Source of the DNA: CBDCFL01 sp965216135
GTDB taxonomy: Bacteria > Pseudomonadota > Alphaproteobacteria > Rhodobacterales > Rhodobacteraceae
Reading direction: 5' to 3'
DNA length: 64,000 nt
NCBI GenBank assembly: GCA_965216135.1
Contig: CBDCFL010000022.1
Location: 124,001-188,000, forward strand
Shown: in pieces, positions 9,563 to 17,329 of the stretch
Numbering within the stretch: position 1 is the first letter of the stretch
Layout of the letters: each line of letters begins with the position of its first letter
Program-made: the position numbers and the translations under genes
The notes under the pieces: model-generated
What the model saw: the letters and a program-made list of their open reading frames with translations, nothing else
Told to the model about the DNA's origin: nothing
The model's database searches: none

Positions 9563-10642
9563 ATGAACGATTTCCTGATCATCGGTGGCGGTATCGCCGG
9601 GCTGTCTACGGCGGCGCGTCTTTCGACGCTTGGGCATGTCCGACTACTCGAAGCCGAAGATGCGCTTGGTTACCATGCCTCTGGCCGCTCGGCTGCGATG
9701 TTTGAGCAAGCATACGGGAACGCTTCCATCATCGCCCTGAACCGCGCTAGCAAAGATTATCTGGCGACCCACATGGGCGGCGTGCTGAGCCCCAGGGGCG
9801 TGATGTTGCTGGGCCTGCACGGTGAGGACGAAGAATTCGCCCACGACCTGGCGATAATGCAGATGGCCGAGTTGTCGGTTTCACAGGCGCGGCAGCGTGT
9901 GCCCATCATCAGTGCCGATGCCGTTTCGCATGTCGGCCATCGCGAAGACTCATGGGATATTGACACCGACCTGCTGATGCAGAATTTCGCCCGCGAGATC
10001 AGAAAGAACGGCGGCGAGATCACAGTAAGATGTGCCATTCAGTCGATCCGTCCGCACGGCGCCGGGTGGCGCGTCGAAACCGCAGAGAAGACTTATGACA
10101 CAAGGCTGATAATCAACGCCGCCGGTGCCTGGGCCGATCGGGTGGCGGTAATGGCCGGGGTTGCGCCACTTGGCCTGACGCCCCTGCGCCGTTCGATGGC
10201 GCAGATACCCGCACCAGGTGGCCATGACGTCAGCACCTGGCCAATGATGTTTGGCGTGGGCGAGGCCTGGTACGCCAAGCCAGAGGCAGGAATGCTGATT
10301 GTATCGCCCGCCGACGAAGATCTCGTCGAGCCGCATGATGCCTGGGCGGACGATCTGGTGATTGCCGAGGGGTTGGCCAGGTATGAGGCCGCGGTGAATG
10401 AGCCCGTCACACGTGTGGTGAACAACTGGGCGGGCCTGCGCACATTCGCGCCCGATCATTCGCTGGTTCTGGGCCCGGACCCCGACACGCCATCATTTAT
10501 CTGGGTCGCCGGTCAGGGCGGGTACGGTTTTCAGACCTCAGCAGCGGCCAGCAAATTTGTTGCCGATCAGATTGCCGACCGCCCGTCAGAACTGGACAAA
10601 CAGACGCAGGCGGCTCTGCTGCCTGCGCGGCTCAGGAAATAG
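9563..10642 (+). CDS. FAD-dependent amino-acid/amine oxidase (DAO family)
   Basis: 359 aa flavoprotein of the D-amino-acid oxidase / glycine oxidase / sarcosine oxidase superfamily. The N-terminal dinucleotide-binding motif is LIIGGGIAGLSTAARLS, with the FAD-ribose acidic residue in LLEAEDALG. The second FAD region is INAAGAWADRVA, and the C-terminal flavin segment is WVAGQGGYGFQTS. The substrate cannot be read from sequence; a D-amino acid or a small secondary amine is most likely. It has its own RBS (AGGACGG) after the terminator at 9400-9426, so it is probably not part of the purine operon. It converges on the Hint gene, with 18 nt between stops. Confidence 0.88.
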   Translation: MNDFLIIGGGIAGLSTAARLSTLGHVRLLEAEDALGYHASGRSAAMFEQAYGNASIIALNRASKDYLATHMGGVLSPRGVMLLGLHGEDEEFAHDLAIMQMAELSVSQARQRVPIISADAVSHVGHREDSWDIDTDLLMQNFAREIRKNGGEITVRCAIQSIRPHGAGWRVETAEKTYDTRLIINAAGAWADRVAVMAGVAPLGLTPLRRSMAQIPAPGGHDVSTWPMMFGVGEAWYAKPEAGMLIVSPADEDLVEPHDAWADDLVIAEGLARYEAAVNEPVTRVVNNWAGLRTFAPDHSLVLGPDPDTPSFIWVAGQGGYGFQTSAAASKFVADQIADRPSELDKQTQAALLPARLRK

Positions 10643-10660
10643 CATGAATCTTCGCGATCT

Positions 10661-11314
10661 TCAGTTTGGATCGGCCAGCAAGATCCGGCCCACTGCCTGC
10701 GGAAAGTTGACTGCCGGGTAGGATTCCGGGTTTTTACGCAATGCCGGGAAAAGTGCGACCAGTTCGCGGCGCAATCTGCGGCGAAGCGGAGCGATGGTGC
10801 TGGCGCTGGGCAGAAAACTTTCGACCGGCAGGCCAGAGGCGCAAAACACCTGATGGCTGTCAAAGATGAATGTGTAAAGTTCCACGCCCTGGGTCGAACG
10901 ATCCGTATAGGCCTGGTCCGAAGCCTCAGCCAGTTCGGATGCCTCGACCAGGCGGCACTGGGTGTCTGGCGCATCGGCCAGCCGGTATCCCGGCACCAAA
11001 ACGCGGTGATCGGCTGCAACCAGCAGATCGCGCTGCGGCATCATCGGCCCGATAGCGCGCGGCTTCAACCTGACCGGTGCGCGCCCGGACCCGACGCCCA
11101 TATCAATGCGTGTCAGCCGCTTTTTCCAGATCGCACGGACGATCTGTAGGCCATTATTTCGGGTTACAATCATGTCGCCGGGCCGCATCAATTCAGCCCG
11201 CCGCGTTCCCATTGGCGTGCGGATTAATGAATCGCCACCAAAGCCGCCGGTGAACGCAATCGCGGTTCGGCAACTTATGCCGAATTGATTACCAAATCTC
11301 ATACATCCCCTCAT
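10661..11314 (-). CDS. Hint-domain protein with insertion at its 5' end
   Basis: Hint (hedgehog/intein) domain protein, a type common in Rhodobacterales. The block SLIRTPMGTRRAELMRPGD is followed by the loop VTRNNGLQIVRAIW, then HRVLVPGYRL and SHQVFCASGLPVESF. Intein-like Hint domains need an initial Cys/Ser nucleophile. Here the usual C-F-x-x-G-T position reads GFGGDS, so self-cleavage is doubtful. An IS630 element inserted at the TA at 11314. Removing it restores a longer in-frame start (M-T-D-M-R-G...) just beyond 13640. As it stands, translation could start at 11314 or at the ATG at 11302. Function unknown. Confidence 0.7.
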   Translation of the reverse strand: MRGCMRFGNQFGISCRTAIAFTGGFGGDSLIRTPMGTRRAELMRPGDMIVTRNNGLQIVRAIWKKRLTRIDMGVGSGRAPVRLKPRAIGPMMPQRDLLVAADHRVLVPGYRLADAPDTQCRLVEASELAEASDQAYTDRSTQGVELYTFIFDSHQVFCASGLPVESFLPSASTIAPLRRRLRRELVALFPALRKNPESYPAVNFPQAVGRILLADPN

Positions 11315-11324
11315 ACCAACGGCC

Positions 11325-11477
11325 CTAGTCGTTGACCGTTTTGGCCCATTGTCTGGTAGTGATTGACGTGATTGCGGTTTTGTCGTTTGCAAAGAAGTTC
11401 CATGCTTCGCAACACCTGTCGACGATCTGCTCATAATTGTCGAAGACGGATATGGCGAGCTTGTTGGCACGCAGATA
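11325..11477 (-). pseudogene. IS630-B transposase, severed C-terminus
   Basis: On the minus strand this reads LRANKLAISVFDNYEQ and on to QWAKTVND then stop: the C-terminal tail of an IS630 transposase. It continues exactly from the ENVWAY segment at 12646-12665 once the nested element is removed (GAA AAT GTG TGG GCT TAT CTG CGT). It is the displaced end of the gene, not a separate gene. Confidence 0.88.
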
Positions 11478-12643
11478 AGCCCACCGAGCGGAATGCCTGA
11501 CTCACGTTGGGGATTCCCAAGCGGTCCGATCTCTGACTCAATGTGGTGAACCAATGAGGTTCGCCATGGCAGCGCCTATCGACTTACGGAACGATTTTGA
11601 CAGCGTCTCACTGCGGCGCCTCGCGAAGAGGACCAGGGACGCGACCCAGAGCCGTCGTCTGCTGGCGTTGGCCGAGGTCTACGATGGTGGCAGCAGGACG
11701 GATGCGTCGCGGATCGGCGGCGTCGGTCTGCAGATCATTCGCGACTGGGTGCTGCGCTTCAACGCCCGCGGACCGGACGGGCTGGTCGATGGGAAGTCAC
11801 CGGGCGCACCCTCGAAGCTCAACGCCGATCACCGCCGCGCACTGGCGGAGGTTGTTGAGGCCGGCCCGGTCCCGGCGGTGGACGGCGTCGTGCGCTGGCG
11901 GCGCAAGGACCTGGCGCGGTGGCTCTTGGAGACGTTCGCCATCTCGCTCGACGAGACCACGGTCGGGCGCGAGTTGAAGGCGCTCGGCTTCGCCAAGATC
12001 TCGGCGCGGCCGCGCCACTACGCGCAAAACGAGCTGGCCGTCGAGGCTTTTAAAAAAAACTTACCCGCCGAACTGGCGAAGATCCGGGCGAGGCTCCCGA
12101 AAGGCGTCGAGATAGAGCTGTGGTGGCAAGATGAAGCCCGCATCGGCCAGAAGAATAAGCTCACACGCCGATGGGCCAGACGTGGCACGCGCCCGCGGGC
12201 GCCCCGCGACCAGCGCACCGAATGGGCCTATATCTTCGGCGCGATCTGTCCCGCGAAGGGGAAAGGCGCCGGGCTGGTCATGCCCTGGTGCGACACCGAC
12301 GCCATGGCGGCGCACCTCATCGAGATCAGTGCCGCCGTCGATCCCGGCGCCCATGCGGTGCTGATCGTCGATCAGGCCGGTTGGCACTTGACGCCCAAGC
12401 TGGCGATCCCCGACAACATCACCGTCCTGGCGCTGCCGCCACGATCGCCCGAGTTGAACCCGGTGGAGAATGTCTGGCAATTCATGCGCGACAACTGGTT
12501 GTCGAACCGGATCTTCAAATCCTACGAAGACATCGTCGCGCTGTGCTGCCAAGCCTGGAACAACCTCATCGACCAACCATGGAAGATCATGTCCCTCGGC
12601 ATGCGCAAATGGGCGCATGGGTTCTGATCAATGACCGTTGGTA
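11478..12643 (+). mobile_element. IS630-type element A, copy 1 (nested in element B)
   Basis: 1,166 bp, flanked by TA at 11476-11477 and 12644-12645. The right end is CCGTTGGTA; the left end begins AGCCCACCGAGCGG, where copy 2 has ATACCACCGAGCGG. A second copy at 52627-53792 has the same length and differs at only a few bases that I noticed (for example Leu versus Phe after FKKN, and Ala versus Thr in KGKGxGL). Near identity implies recent transposition. Confidence 0.9.
11554..12627 (+). CDS. IS630 family transposase (element A, copy 1)
   Basis: 357 aa DDE transposase read as a single frame. The N-terminal helix-turn-helix region (residues about 15-75, IGGVGLQIIRDWVLRFNARG) is followed by a winged segment. 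The catalytic DDE core has Asp in WWQDEARIG, Asp in LIVDQAGWH and Glu in PELNPVENVW. The frame passes through a run of eight A within TTTTAAAAAAAAC (FKKN), the position where sister elements with seven A split into two frames. The gene looks intact, so this copy may be active and may mobilise other family members. Confidence 0.93.
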   Translation: MRFAMAAPIDLRNDFDSVSLRRLAKRTRDATQSRRLLALAEVYDGGSRTDASRIGGVGLQIIRDWVLRFNARGPDGLVDGKSPGAPSKLNADHRRALAEVVEAGPVPAVDGVVRWRRKDLARWLLETFAISLDETTVGRELKALGFAKISARPRHYAQNELAVEAFKKNLPAELAKIRARLPKGVEIELWWQDEARIGQKNKLTRRWARRGTRPRAPRDQRTEWAYIFGAICPAKGKGAGLVMPWCDTDAMAAHLIEISAAVDPGAHAVLIVDQAGWHLTPKLAIPDNITVLALPPRSPELNPVENVWQFMRDNWLSNRIFKSYEDIVALCCQAWNNLIDQPWKIMSLGMRKWAHGF

Positions 12644-12645
12644 TA

Positions 12646-13558
12646 AGCCCACACATTTTCCATCGGGTTGAGTTCAGGGGAATAGGGCGGGAGTTTGAGC
12701 AGGGTGATGTTGTCGGGTACCTCCAGCTCTGCCGAACCGTGCCAGCCAGCGCCATCCAGAATGAGAAGGGCATGTGCGCCCGATGCGACGGTTTTAGCGA
12801 TCTCGGCGAGATGCGCGCTCATGGCCTGTGTGTCGGCATGTGGCATGATCAGAGCGGCCGCTTCAGCCCGTTCCGGGCAGACGGTGCCGAAAATGTAGCT
12901 CCAGATATAGCGGGTGTCGCGCGGGGCACGGGGGCGTGTTCCACGCTCGGCCCAGATACGGGTGAGCGTGCCCTGCTGGCCAACCCGCGCTTCATCCTGA
13001 AACCATATCTCCAGGGGCTTGCTGCGGGCTGTTCCGGCAAGGCTGCTTCTACCTCTGCGGCGAAGTTTTTTTAAAAGCCTCCTGTGCATCCGGGTCGGAT
13101 TTCGGATGCTGCGGGCGCGCCGACAGACGCCGAAAGCCCAGGCTTGCCAATTGTTTGCCAACAGTTCGCTCATGCATGGTGACGCCGAAGCGCTCTTCGA
13201 TCTTGCGTTTCAGATCAATGCGCCGCCAGCGCACAACCCCATCGGTTTCGGGGTCGGGACCCGCCCGAACCATTTCCGCCAACTCCTCCTTCTGTGCCGC
13301 GCTCAGCAGACAGGGTGGATCCGGCGGGCGACGGTTGAACAGGCCCGACACGCCCTCCGCATTGTAACGGTGGGCCCAATCCCGCAGCGTCTGCCGATCC
13401 ATGCCGCAGTTTTCTGCCGCCGTCTTGCGGTCAACCCCATCCAGAACCAGGGCAATCGCCAACATCCGTCGCGCCGCTTTCCCATCCCGGCACCGCGCCG
13501 CTTCCTGGCGAAGCTCGCCTGCGGACTTGTCTTTGCGCGTAATCCTTACTGCCATCAA
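12646..13558 (-). pseudogene. IS630-B transposase, N-terminal part in two frames
   Basis: Frame 1 (13558 to 13049) encodes the DNA-binding half, with GMDRQTLRDWAHRYNAEG, and ends EAFKKTSPQR. Frame 2 (from about 13173) continues with EIWFQDEARVG, LILDGAGWH and PELNPMENVWAY until the nested element cuts it at 12646. The frames meet at TTTTAAAAAAAC (seven A), so a full product needs slippage or frameshifting at the A tract. The insertion of element A has removed the last 50 or so residues, so this transposase is dead. Confidence 0.88.
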
Positions 13559-13818
13559 AGCCTCCCTTGCCTTGATGCCACTGAATCAGATCACGCCGCT
13601 CGTGGGAATCCCCTTGAGTCAAATCTGGGGGCCGTTGGTATCAGTCATTCTCGCCCCGCGAGCGCATATTCGCGTGTAAATGTGACCAAATTTTGAAAAT
13701 TGGCCCCTGAATCTGGGAAGATACGGCCAAATTTAGTGAGATTGTCCCCGATTTGGCACCGATCGCGGGGGAAATCCCCCAATTGAGGCTGGCTCGGGCT
13801 TAGGTCGCGCTGCTGCGC

Positions 13819-14259
13819 CTAGCCAAAGTCGGTGCCCTCAACGGCATTTAACAGATCAAGTAACTGATCGTGCCGGACCGCACCGAGCCGAGCGCGCAAT
13901 AGATCAGCAATCTCGCGTGCCTGTCCCAGATTGTCACGTACCAACGCCGTGCCAGCAGAGGTGACTGAGATTTGCTGGCACCGGCGGTCGCTCGCCACCA
14001 CCAGCCGCTCGACAAATGTTCGCTCTTCCAGCCCGTGAATGATCCGTGTGAGGCTCGGCAACAGCAAACTGGCACGATCGGCGAGTGCCGTCAGGCCCAT
14101 TGGGCCCTTTTCTTCCAGCACCCGTAGGACCCGCCATTGCTGTTCGGTCACGCCAAGCGCGGCCAGCATAACGCGGACCGGAACCATGACGCGCTCGCGC
14201 GCCCGCAACAAAGCGATGGGCAGCGAGCGCGAGGTATCGTGATGATAATCGTTGGACAT
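13819..14259 (-). CDS. hpaR: MarR-family repressor HpaR of homoprotocatechuate degradation
   Basis: 146 aa winged-helix MarR protein. The core is VTEQQWRVLRVLEEKGPMG, with recognition helix LADRASLLLPSLTRIIHGLEE and wing FVERLVVASDRRCQQISVT. It matches the HpaR subfamily, which in enterobacteria represses the hpa meta-cleavage operon until the aromatic acid or a pathway intermediate binds. I place the start at 14259 (M-S-N-D-Y-H-H); a longer frame upstream runs over the operator and the hpaF gene. It is divergent from hpaF, with a perfect palindrome between them. Confidence 0.9.
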   Translation of the reverse strand: MSNDYHHDTSRSLPIALLRARERVMVPVRVMLAALGVTEQQWRVLRVLEEKGPMGLTALADRASLLLPSLTRIIHGLEERTFVERLVVASDRRCQQISVTSAGTALVRDNLGQAREIADLLRARLGAVRHDQLLDLLNAVEGTDFG

Positions 14260-14302
14260 GTCCCTGACATAGGTGCAAAAATTCCGAGTTACGATACGTG
14301 AA

Positions 14303-14331
14303 TTGACTCGCGATTTGCTTTTACTTAACAT
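14303..14331 (+). promoter_or_regulatory. Sigma70-type promoter of the hpa operon
   Basis: TTGACT (14303-14308), a 17 nt spacer, then TAACAT (14326-14331). Transcription would start near 14338, which rules out the ATG at 14330 as the hpaF start and supports the TTG at 14357. Confidence 0.65.
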
Positions 14332-14336
14332 GTTAA
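14325..14336. promoter_or_regulatory. Perfect palindrome, probable HpaR operator
   Basis: TTAACATGTTAA is a 12 bp perfect palindrome that overlaps the proposed -10 element and lies between hpaR and hpaF. MarR proteins bind as dimers to such sites, and binding here would block RNA polymerase. Assignment to HpaR is by position and family. Confidence 0.7.
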
Positions 14337-14356
14337 TAAAATTGAGAGACCTGACT

Positions 14357-14749
14357 TTGCCGCATATCCAGATCGAATATTCGGCCAATATCGAGGCGCT
14401 GGTAGATATGGCGATGTTTTGCGACCATATGCGCCGCGCTGCGATTGAAACGGGCATTCTGCCCATGCCTGGTATCCGAGTGCGCGCCATCAAAGCAACC
14501 CATGTCGCAATTGCCGATGGCGACCCGGCGCATGGGTTTATCGACATAGCCCTGCGCCTGCGTGGCGGGCGGCCGGATGCGGCCAAAACGGCGGCCACAG
14601 AGCAGATTTTCGCAACCGCCCGCGATTTTCTGGCCCCGGTTCTGGCCACGCAATCCATGGCGTTGTCGTTTGAAATGCGCGATATTGACCCGGAATTATC
14701 ACCCAAGACGAGCACCATTCGCGATCACCTCAAGGGGCCCAGTAAATGA
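14357..14749 (+). CDS. hpaF: 5-carboxymethyl-2-hydroxymuconate delta-isomerase
   Basis: Tautomerase-superfamily enzyme that isomerises 5-carboxymethyl-2-hydroxymuconate in homoprotocatechuate degradation. Start chosen at TTG 14357, giving M-PHIQIEYSAN: catalysis in this family uses the N-terminal proline (Pro1) after Met removal, and the resulting 130 aa matches the usual 125-130 aa. GAGAG lies about 10 nt upstream. Further family features are GILPMPGIRVRAI, HGFIDIALRLRGGR and the C-terminal LSFEMRDIDPELSPK. The upstream ATG at 14330 falls inside the promoter and would hide Pro1. It overlaps hpaE by ATGA. Confidence 0.88.
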   Translation: MPHIQIEYSANIEALVDMAMFCDHMRRAAIETGILPMPGIRVRAIKATHVAIADGDPAHGFIDIALRLRGGRPDAAKTAATEQIFATARDFLAPVLATQSMALSFEMRDIDPELSPKTSTIRDHLKGPSK

Positions 14750-16257
14750 GCCAACCCGCAGAAAACATGGAAAAGCTCAGCTCCTACCTGGCGCGGTTCA
14801 AAGCCGATGGGGTGACCAACCAGATCGCAGGCCGCGCAACATCCGCGTCGTCCCGCGCAACCTTTGAAACCCGCTCACCGGTTGACGACAGCCTGATATG
14901 CAATGTTGCGCGCGGCGGACCGGCAGACATTGACAAGGCTGCGCGCGCCGCTGCCGCCGCTTTCGCTGATTGGCGCGACATCGGCGGGGCCGAGCGCAAG
15001 AGCATTCTCCACCGGATCGCCGATGGTATCGTTGCGCGTGCCGAAGAAATTGCGCTGGTGGAATGCTGGGATACCGGTCAGGCGCTTAGGTTCATGTCCA
15101 ATGCCGCACTCAGGGGGGCGGATAACTTCCGGTATTTTGCGGACCGCGCGCCGGCCGCGCGCGACGGTCAGCATTTACCCAGTGCGACACTGATGAATGT
15201 CACCACCCGCGTTCCCATCGGCCCGGTGGGTGTGATCACACCGTGGAACACGCCGTTCATGCTGTCGACTTGGAAGATCGCGCCGGCGCTGGCGGCGGGC
15301 TGCACTGTGGTGCACAAGCCAGCCGAATTTTCACCGCTGACTGCCCGCGTTTTGGTGGAGATCGCCGAAGAGGCTGGCTTGCCACCCGGTGTCTGGAACC
15401 TGGTCAACGGTTTCGGCGAGGACGCAGGCCGTGCGCTGACCGAACATCCGCTGATCAAAGCGATTGCCTTTGTTGGCGAGACCCGCACAGGCTCGATGAT
15501 TATGAAGCAGGGGGCCGACACCCTGAAACGGTTGCATTTTGAGCTCGGCGGCAAGAACCCGGTGATCGTGTTTGACGATGCCGATCTGGAGCGTGCGCTG
15601 GATGCGGCGATTTTCATGATCTATTCGTTGAACGGCGAGCGCTGCACCTCGTCCTCGCGCTTGCTGGTCGCCGAAGGCATCGCTGATGAGTTTGAAGCGC
15701 GGCTGATCGCGCGGGTGAACACCATCAAGGTTGGCCATCCGCTGGACCCGGAAACGGAAATTGGCCCGCTCATCCACAAAACCCATTTCGAAAAGGTTTG
15801 CAGTTACTTCGACAAAGCAAAAGAAGACGGGGCGACAATTGCTGCTGGCGGCGCGCGGCATGGCGACACGGGATGGTTCGTACGCCCGACTTTGTTCACC
15901 GGCGCCACAAACTCGATGCGCATCGCGCAGGAAGAAATATTCGGGCCCGTCCTGACCGCAATCCGCTTCAAAACCGATGATGAGGCCATCCAGATGGCCA
16001 ATGACATCCCCTATGGCCTGACCGCCTATGTCTGGACCAATGATCTGACTCGGGCGATGCGCGTGACCGAACGGCTCGAGGCCGGTATGATCTGGGTGAA
16101 CAGCGAAAACGTCCGTCACCTGCCGACGCCCTTTGGCGGGGTCAAGGCATCGGGTATCGGGCGCGATGGCGGCGACTGGAGTTTTGAGTTTTACATGGAA
16201 CAAAAACACATCGGCTTTGCCACAGGCACGCATCACATCCCGAAACTCGGAGCCTGA
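14746..16257 (+). CDS. hpaE: 5-carboxymethyl-2-hydroxymuconate semialdehyde dehydrogenase
   Basis: 503 aa NAD-dependent aldehyde dehydrogenase that oxidises the ring-cleavage semialdehyde. The catalytic general base is Glu266 (FELGGKNP) and the nucleophile is Cys300 (NGERCTSSS). Other ALDH motifs are ITPWNTPFML, the glycine-rich FVGETRTGS, and EEIFGPVLT. The start overlaps the hpaF stop. The gene lies between the isomerase and the ring-cleaving dioxygenase, which fixes the substrate within a broad enzyme family. The next gene starts 3 nt after its stop. Confidence 0.93.
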   Translation: MSQPAENMEKLSSYLARFKADGVTNQIAGRATSASSRATFETRSPVDDSLICNVARGGPADIDKAARAAAAAFADWRDIGGAERKSILHRIADGIVARAEEIALVECWDTGQALRFMSNAALRGADNFRYFADRAPAARDGQHLPSATLMNVTTRVPIGPVGVITPWNTPFMLSTWKIAPALAAGCTVVHKPAEFSPLTARVLVEIAEEAGLPPGVWNLVNGFGEDAGRALTEHPLIKAIAFVGETRTGSMIMKQGADTLKRLHFELGGKNPVIVFDDADLERALDAAIFMIYSLNGERCTSSSRLLVAEGIADEFEARLIARVNTIKVGHPLDPETEIGPLIHKTHFEKVCSYFDKAKEDGATIAAGGARHGDTGWFVRPTLFTGATNSMRIAQEEIFGPVLTAIRFKTDDEAIQMANDIPYGLTAYVWTNDLTRAMRVTERLEAGMIWVNSENVRHLPTPFGGVKASGIGRDGGDWSFEFYMEQKHIGFATGTHHIPKLGA

Positions 16258-16260
16258 AAG

Positions 16261-17241
16261 ATGCCCGTTCCCGCGCCCAATCTTTACCCGCCGTTCAACA
16301 TCGTGCGCCTCAGCCATGTCGAATACCGCGTGACCGATCTGGCCGCCTCGCGGGCGTTTTATGTCGATGTGTTGGGCCTGCAAGTGACGGATGAAGATGC
16401 GCAAACCGTGTATCTGCGGGCAATGGAGGAGCGCGGCCATCACTGCATCTCGTTGGTTCACGCGGGCACTGCAGATGTCGGCGCGCTGGGATTCAAGCTG
16501 TTCGACGATACCGATCTGGACAAGGCGGCCGATTGGTTTGCAGGCCAGGGTCTGCCTGTTGATTGGGGTGAGCGCCCGTTTACCGGTCGTTGCCTGCAAA
16601 CCCGCGACTCCCAGGGCATCCCACTGGAATTCTACGCGAAAATGGACCGACTCGCCCCGATCCACCAGCAATATGCGCTCTACAAAGGCGTCAAACCCCT
16701 GCGCATCGACCATTTCAACATGTTCAGCGCCGATGTCGACGCCGCGGTGGTGTTTTACAATTCGATCGGGTTCAGAACCACGGAATTTACCGAAGACGCC
16801 GAAACCGGGAAATGCTGGGCCGCGTGGATGCACCGCAAGGGCGGGGTGCATGATGTGGCCTTTACCAATGGCACCGGCCCGCGCCTGCATCACACCGCGT
16901 TCTGGGTGCCGACGCCCTTGAATATCATCGACCTGCTCGACCTGATGTCCACCACCGGCTACCTCGCCAATATCGAACGCGGGCCGGGGCGGCACGGCAT
17001 TTCCAACGCATTTTTCCTATATGTGCGCGACCCGGACGGGCACCGCATCGAAATATATTGTTCGGATTATCAAACGGTTGATCCCGATCTGGAGCCGATC
17101 AAATGGGATCTGAAGGACCCCCAGCGCCAAACGCTCTGGGGAGCACCCCCGCCGCGGAGCTGGTTTGAGGAAGGCAGCGAATTTGCAGGCGTTGAACCGG
17201 TTGCCAGCGCCCTCAATGCGCAACCGATCATTGCGCCCTAA
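16261..17241 (+). CDS. hpaD: 3,4-dihydroxyphenylacetate 2,3-dioxygenase (extradiol)
   Basis: 326 aa type I extradiol dioxygenase of the vicinal oxygen chelate fold; opens the homoprotocatechuate ring next to the hydroxyls. Two VOC modules are visible: the N-terminal one starts RLSHVEYRVTDL and the catalytic one LRIDHFNMFSAD. The metal ligands should be His151 (LRIDH), His210 or His211 (PRLHHTAFW) and Glu264 (GHRIEIY). The active-site His near GNAFFLYVRDPDG-type sequence is present as ISNAFFLYVRDPDG. It belongs to the hpa operon. The C-terminal extension beyond residue 275 is normal for the HPCD subgroup. Confidence 0.92.
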   Translation: MPVPAPNLYPPFNIVRLSHVEYRVTDLAASRAFYVDVLGLQVTDEDAQTVYLRAMEERGHHCISLVHAGTADVGALGFKLFDDTDLDKAADWFAGQGLPVDWGERPFTGRCLQTRDSQGIPLEFYAKMDRLAPIHQQYALYKGVKPLRIDHFNMFSADVDAAVVFYNSIGFRTTEFTEDAETGKCWAAWMHRKGGVHDVAFTNGTGPRLHHTAFWVPTPLNIIDLLDLMSTTGYLANIERGPGRHGISNAFFLYVRDPDGHRIEIYCSDYQTVDPDLEPIKWDLKDPQRQTLWGAPPPRSWFEEGSEFAGVEPVASALNAQPIIAP

Positions 17242-17280
17242 TGGGCGGAGCGGGGCGAAGATTTCTTAAGGAAACATCTT

Positions 17281-17320
17281 TGCCTCCGGCGGGAGTATTT
17301 GCCAAAAAGAAGAAGCGGGG
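17281..17320 (+). repeat. Family-typical intergenic motif, second copy
   Basis: TGCCTCCGGCGGGAGTATTT followed by GCCAAAAAGAAGAAGCGGGG lies between hpaD and hpaG. It is closely similar to the motif at 6186-6218. Its 3' purine-rich end (AAGAAGCGGGG) probably doubles as the ribosome binding site of hpaG. Confidence 0.55.
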
Positions 17321-17329
17321 ATTAAACCA

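Larger units (their letters stand above)
11314..13640 (-). mobile_element. IS630-type element B, interrupted by a second IS630 element
   Basis: Termini read TACCAACGGCC at 11314 and GGCCGTTGGTA at 13640, perfect inverted ends with TA at each side, as expected for IS630/Tc1 elements that target TA. About 1,159 bp belong to this element; the other 1,168 bp are the nested element A (11478-12643) plus its TA duplication. The transposase reads on the minus strand. The outer flanks join as CCCCTCA-TA-TCAGTCATTC, the presumed original target in front of the Hint gene. Confidence 0.88.

Noticed and set aside
13766..13780. GGGGGAAATCCCCC hairpin downstream of hpaR
   Set aside because: Stem is short and no T run follows on either strand; not enough for a terminator call.
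14273..14356. Longer hpaF starting upstream of the operator
   Set aside because: It would initiate before the deduced transcript start and would bury the catalytic N-terminal proline.
15331..16995. 554-codon open frame opposite hpaE and hpaD
   Set aside because: Antisense shadow of two well-supported genes; no motif or RBS.
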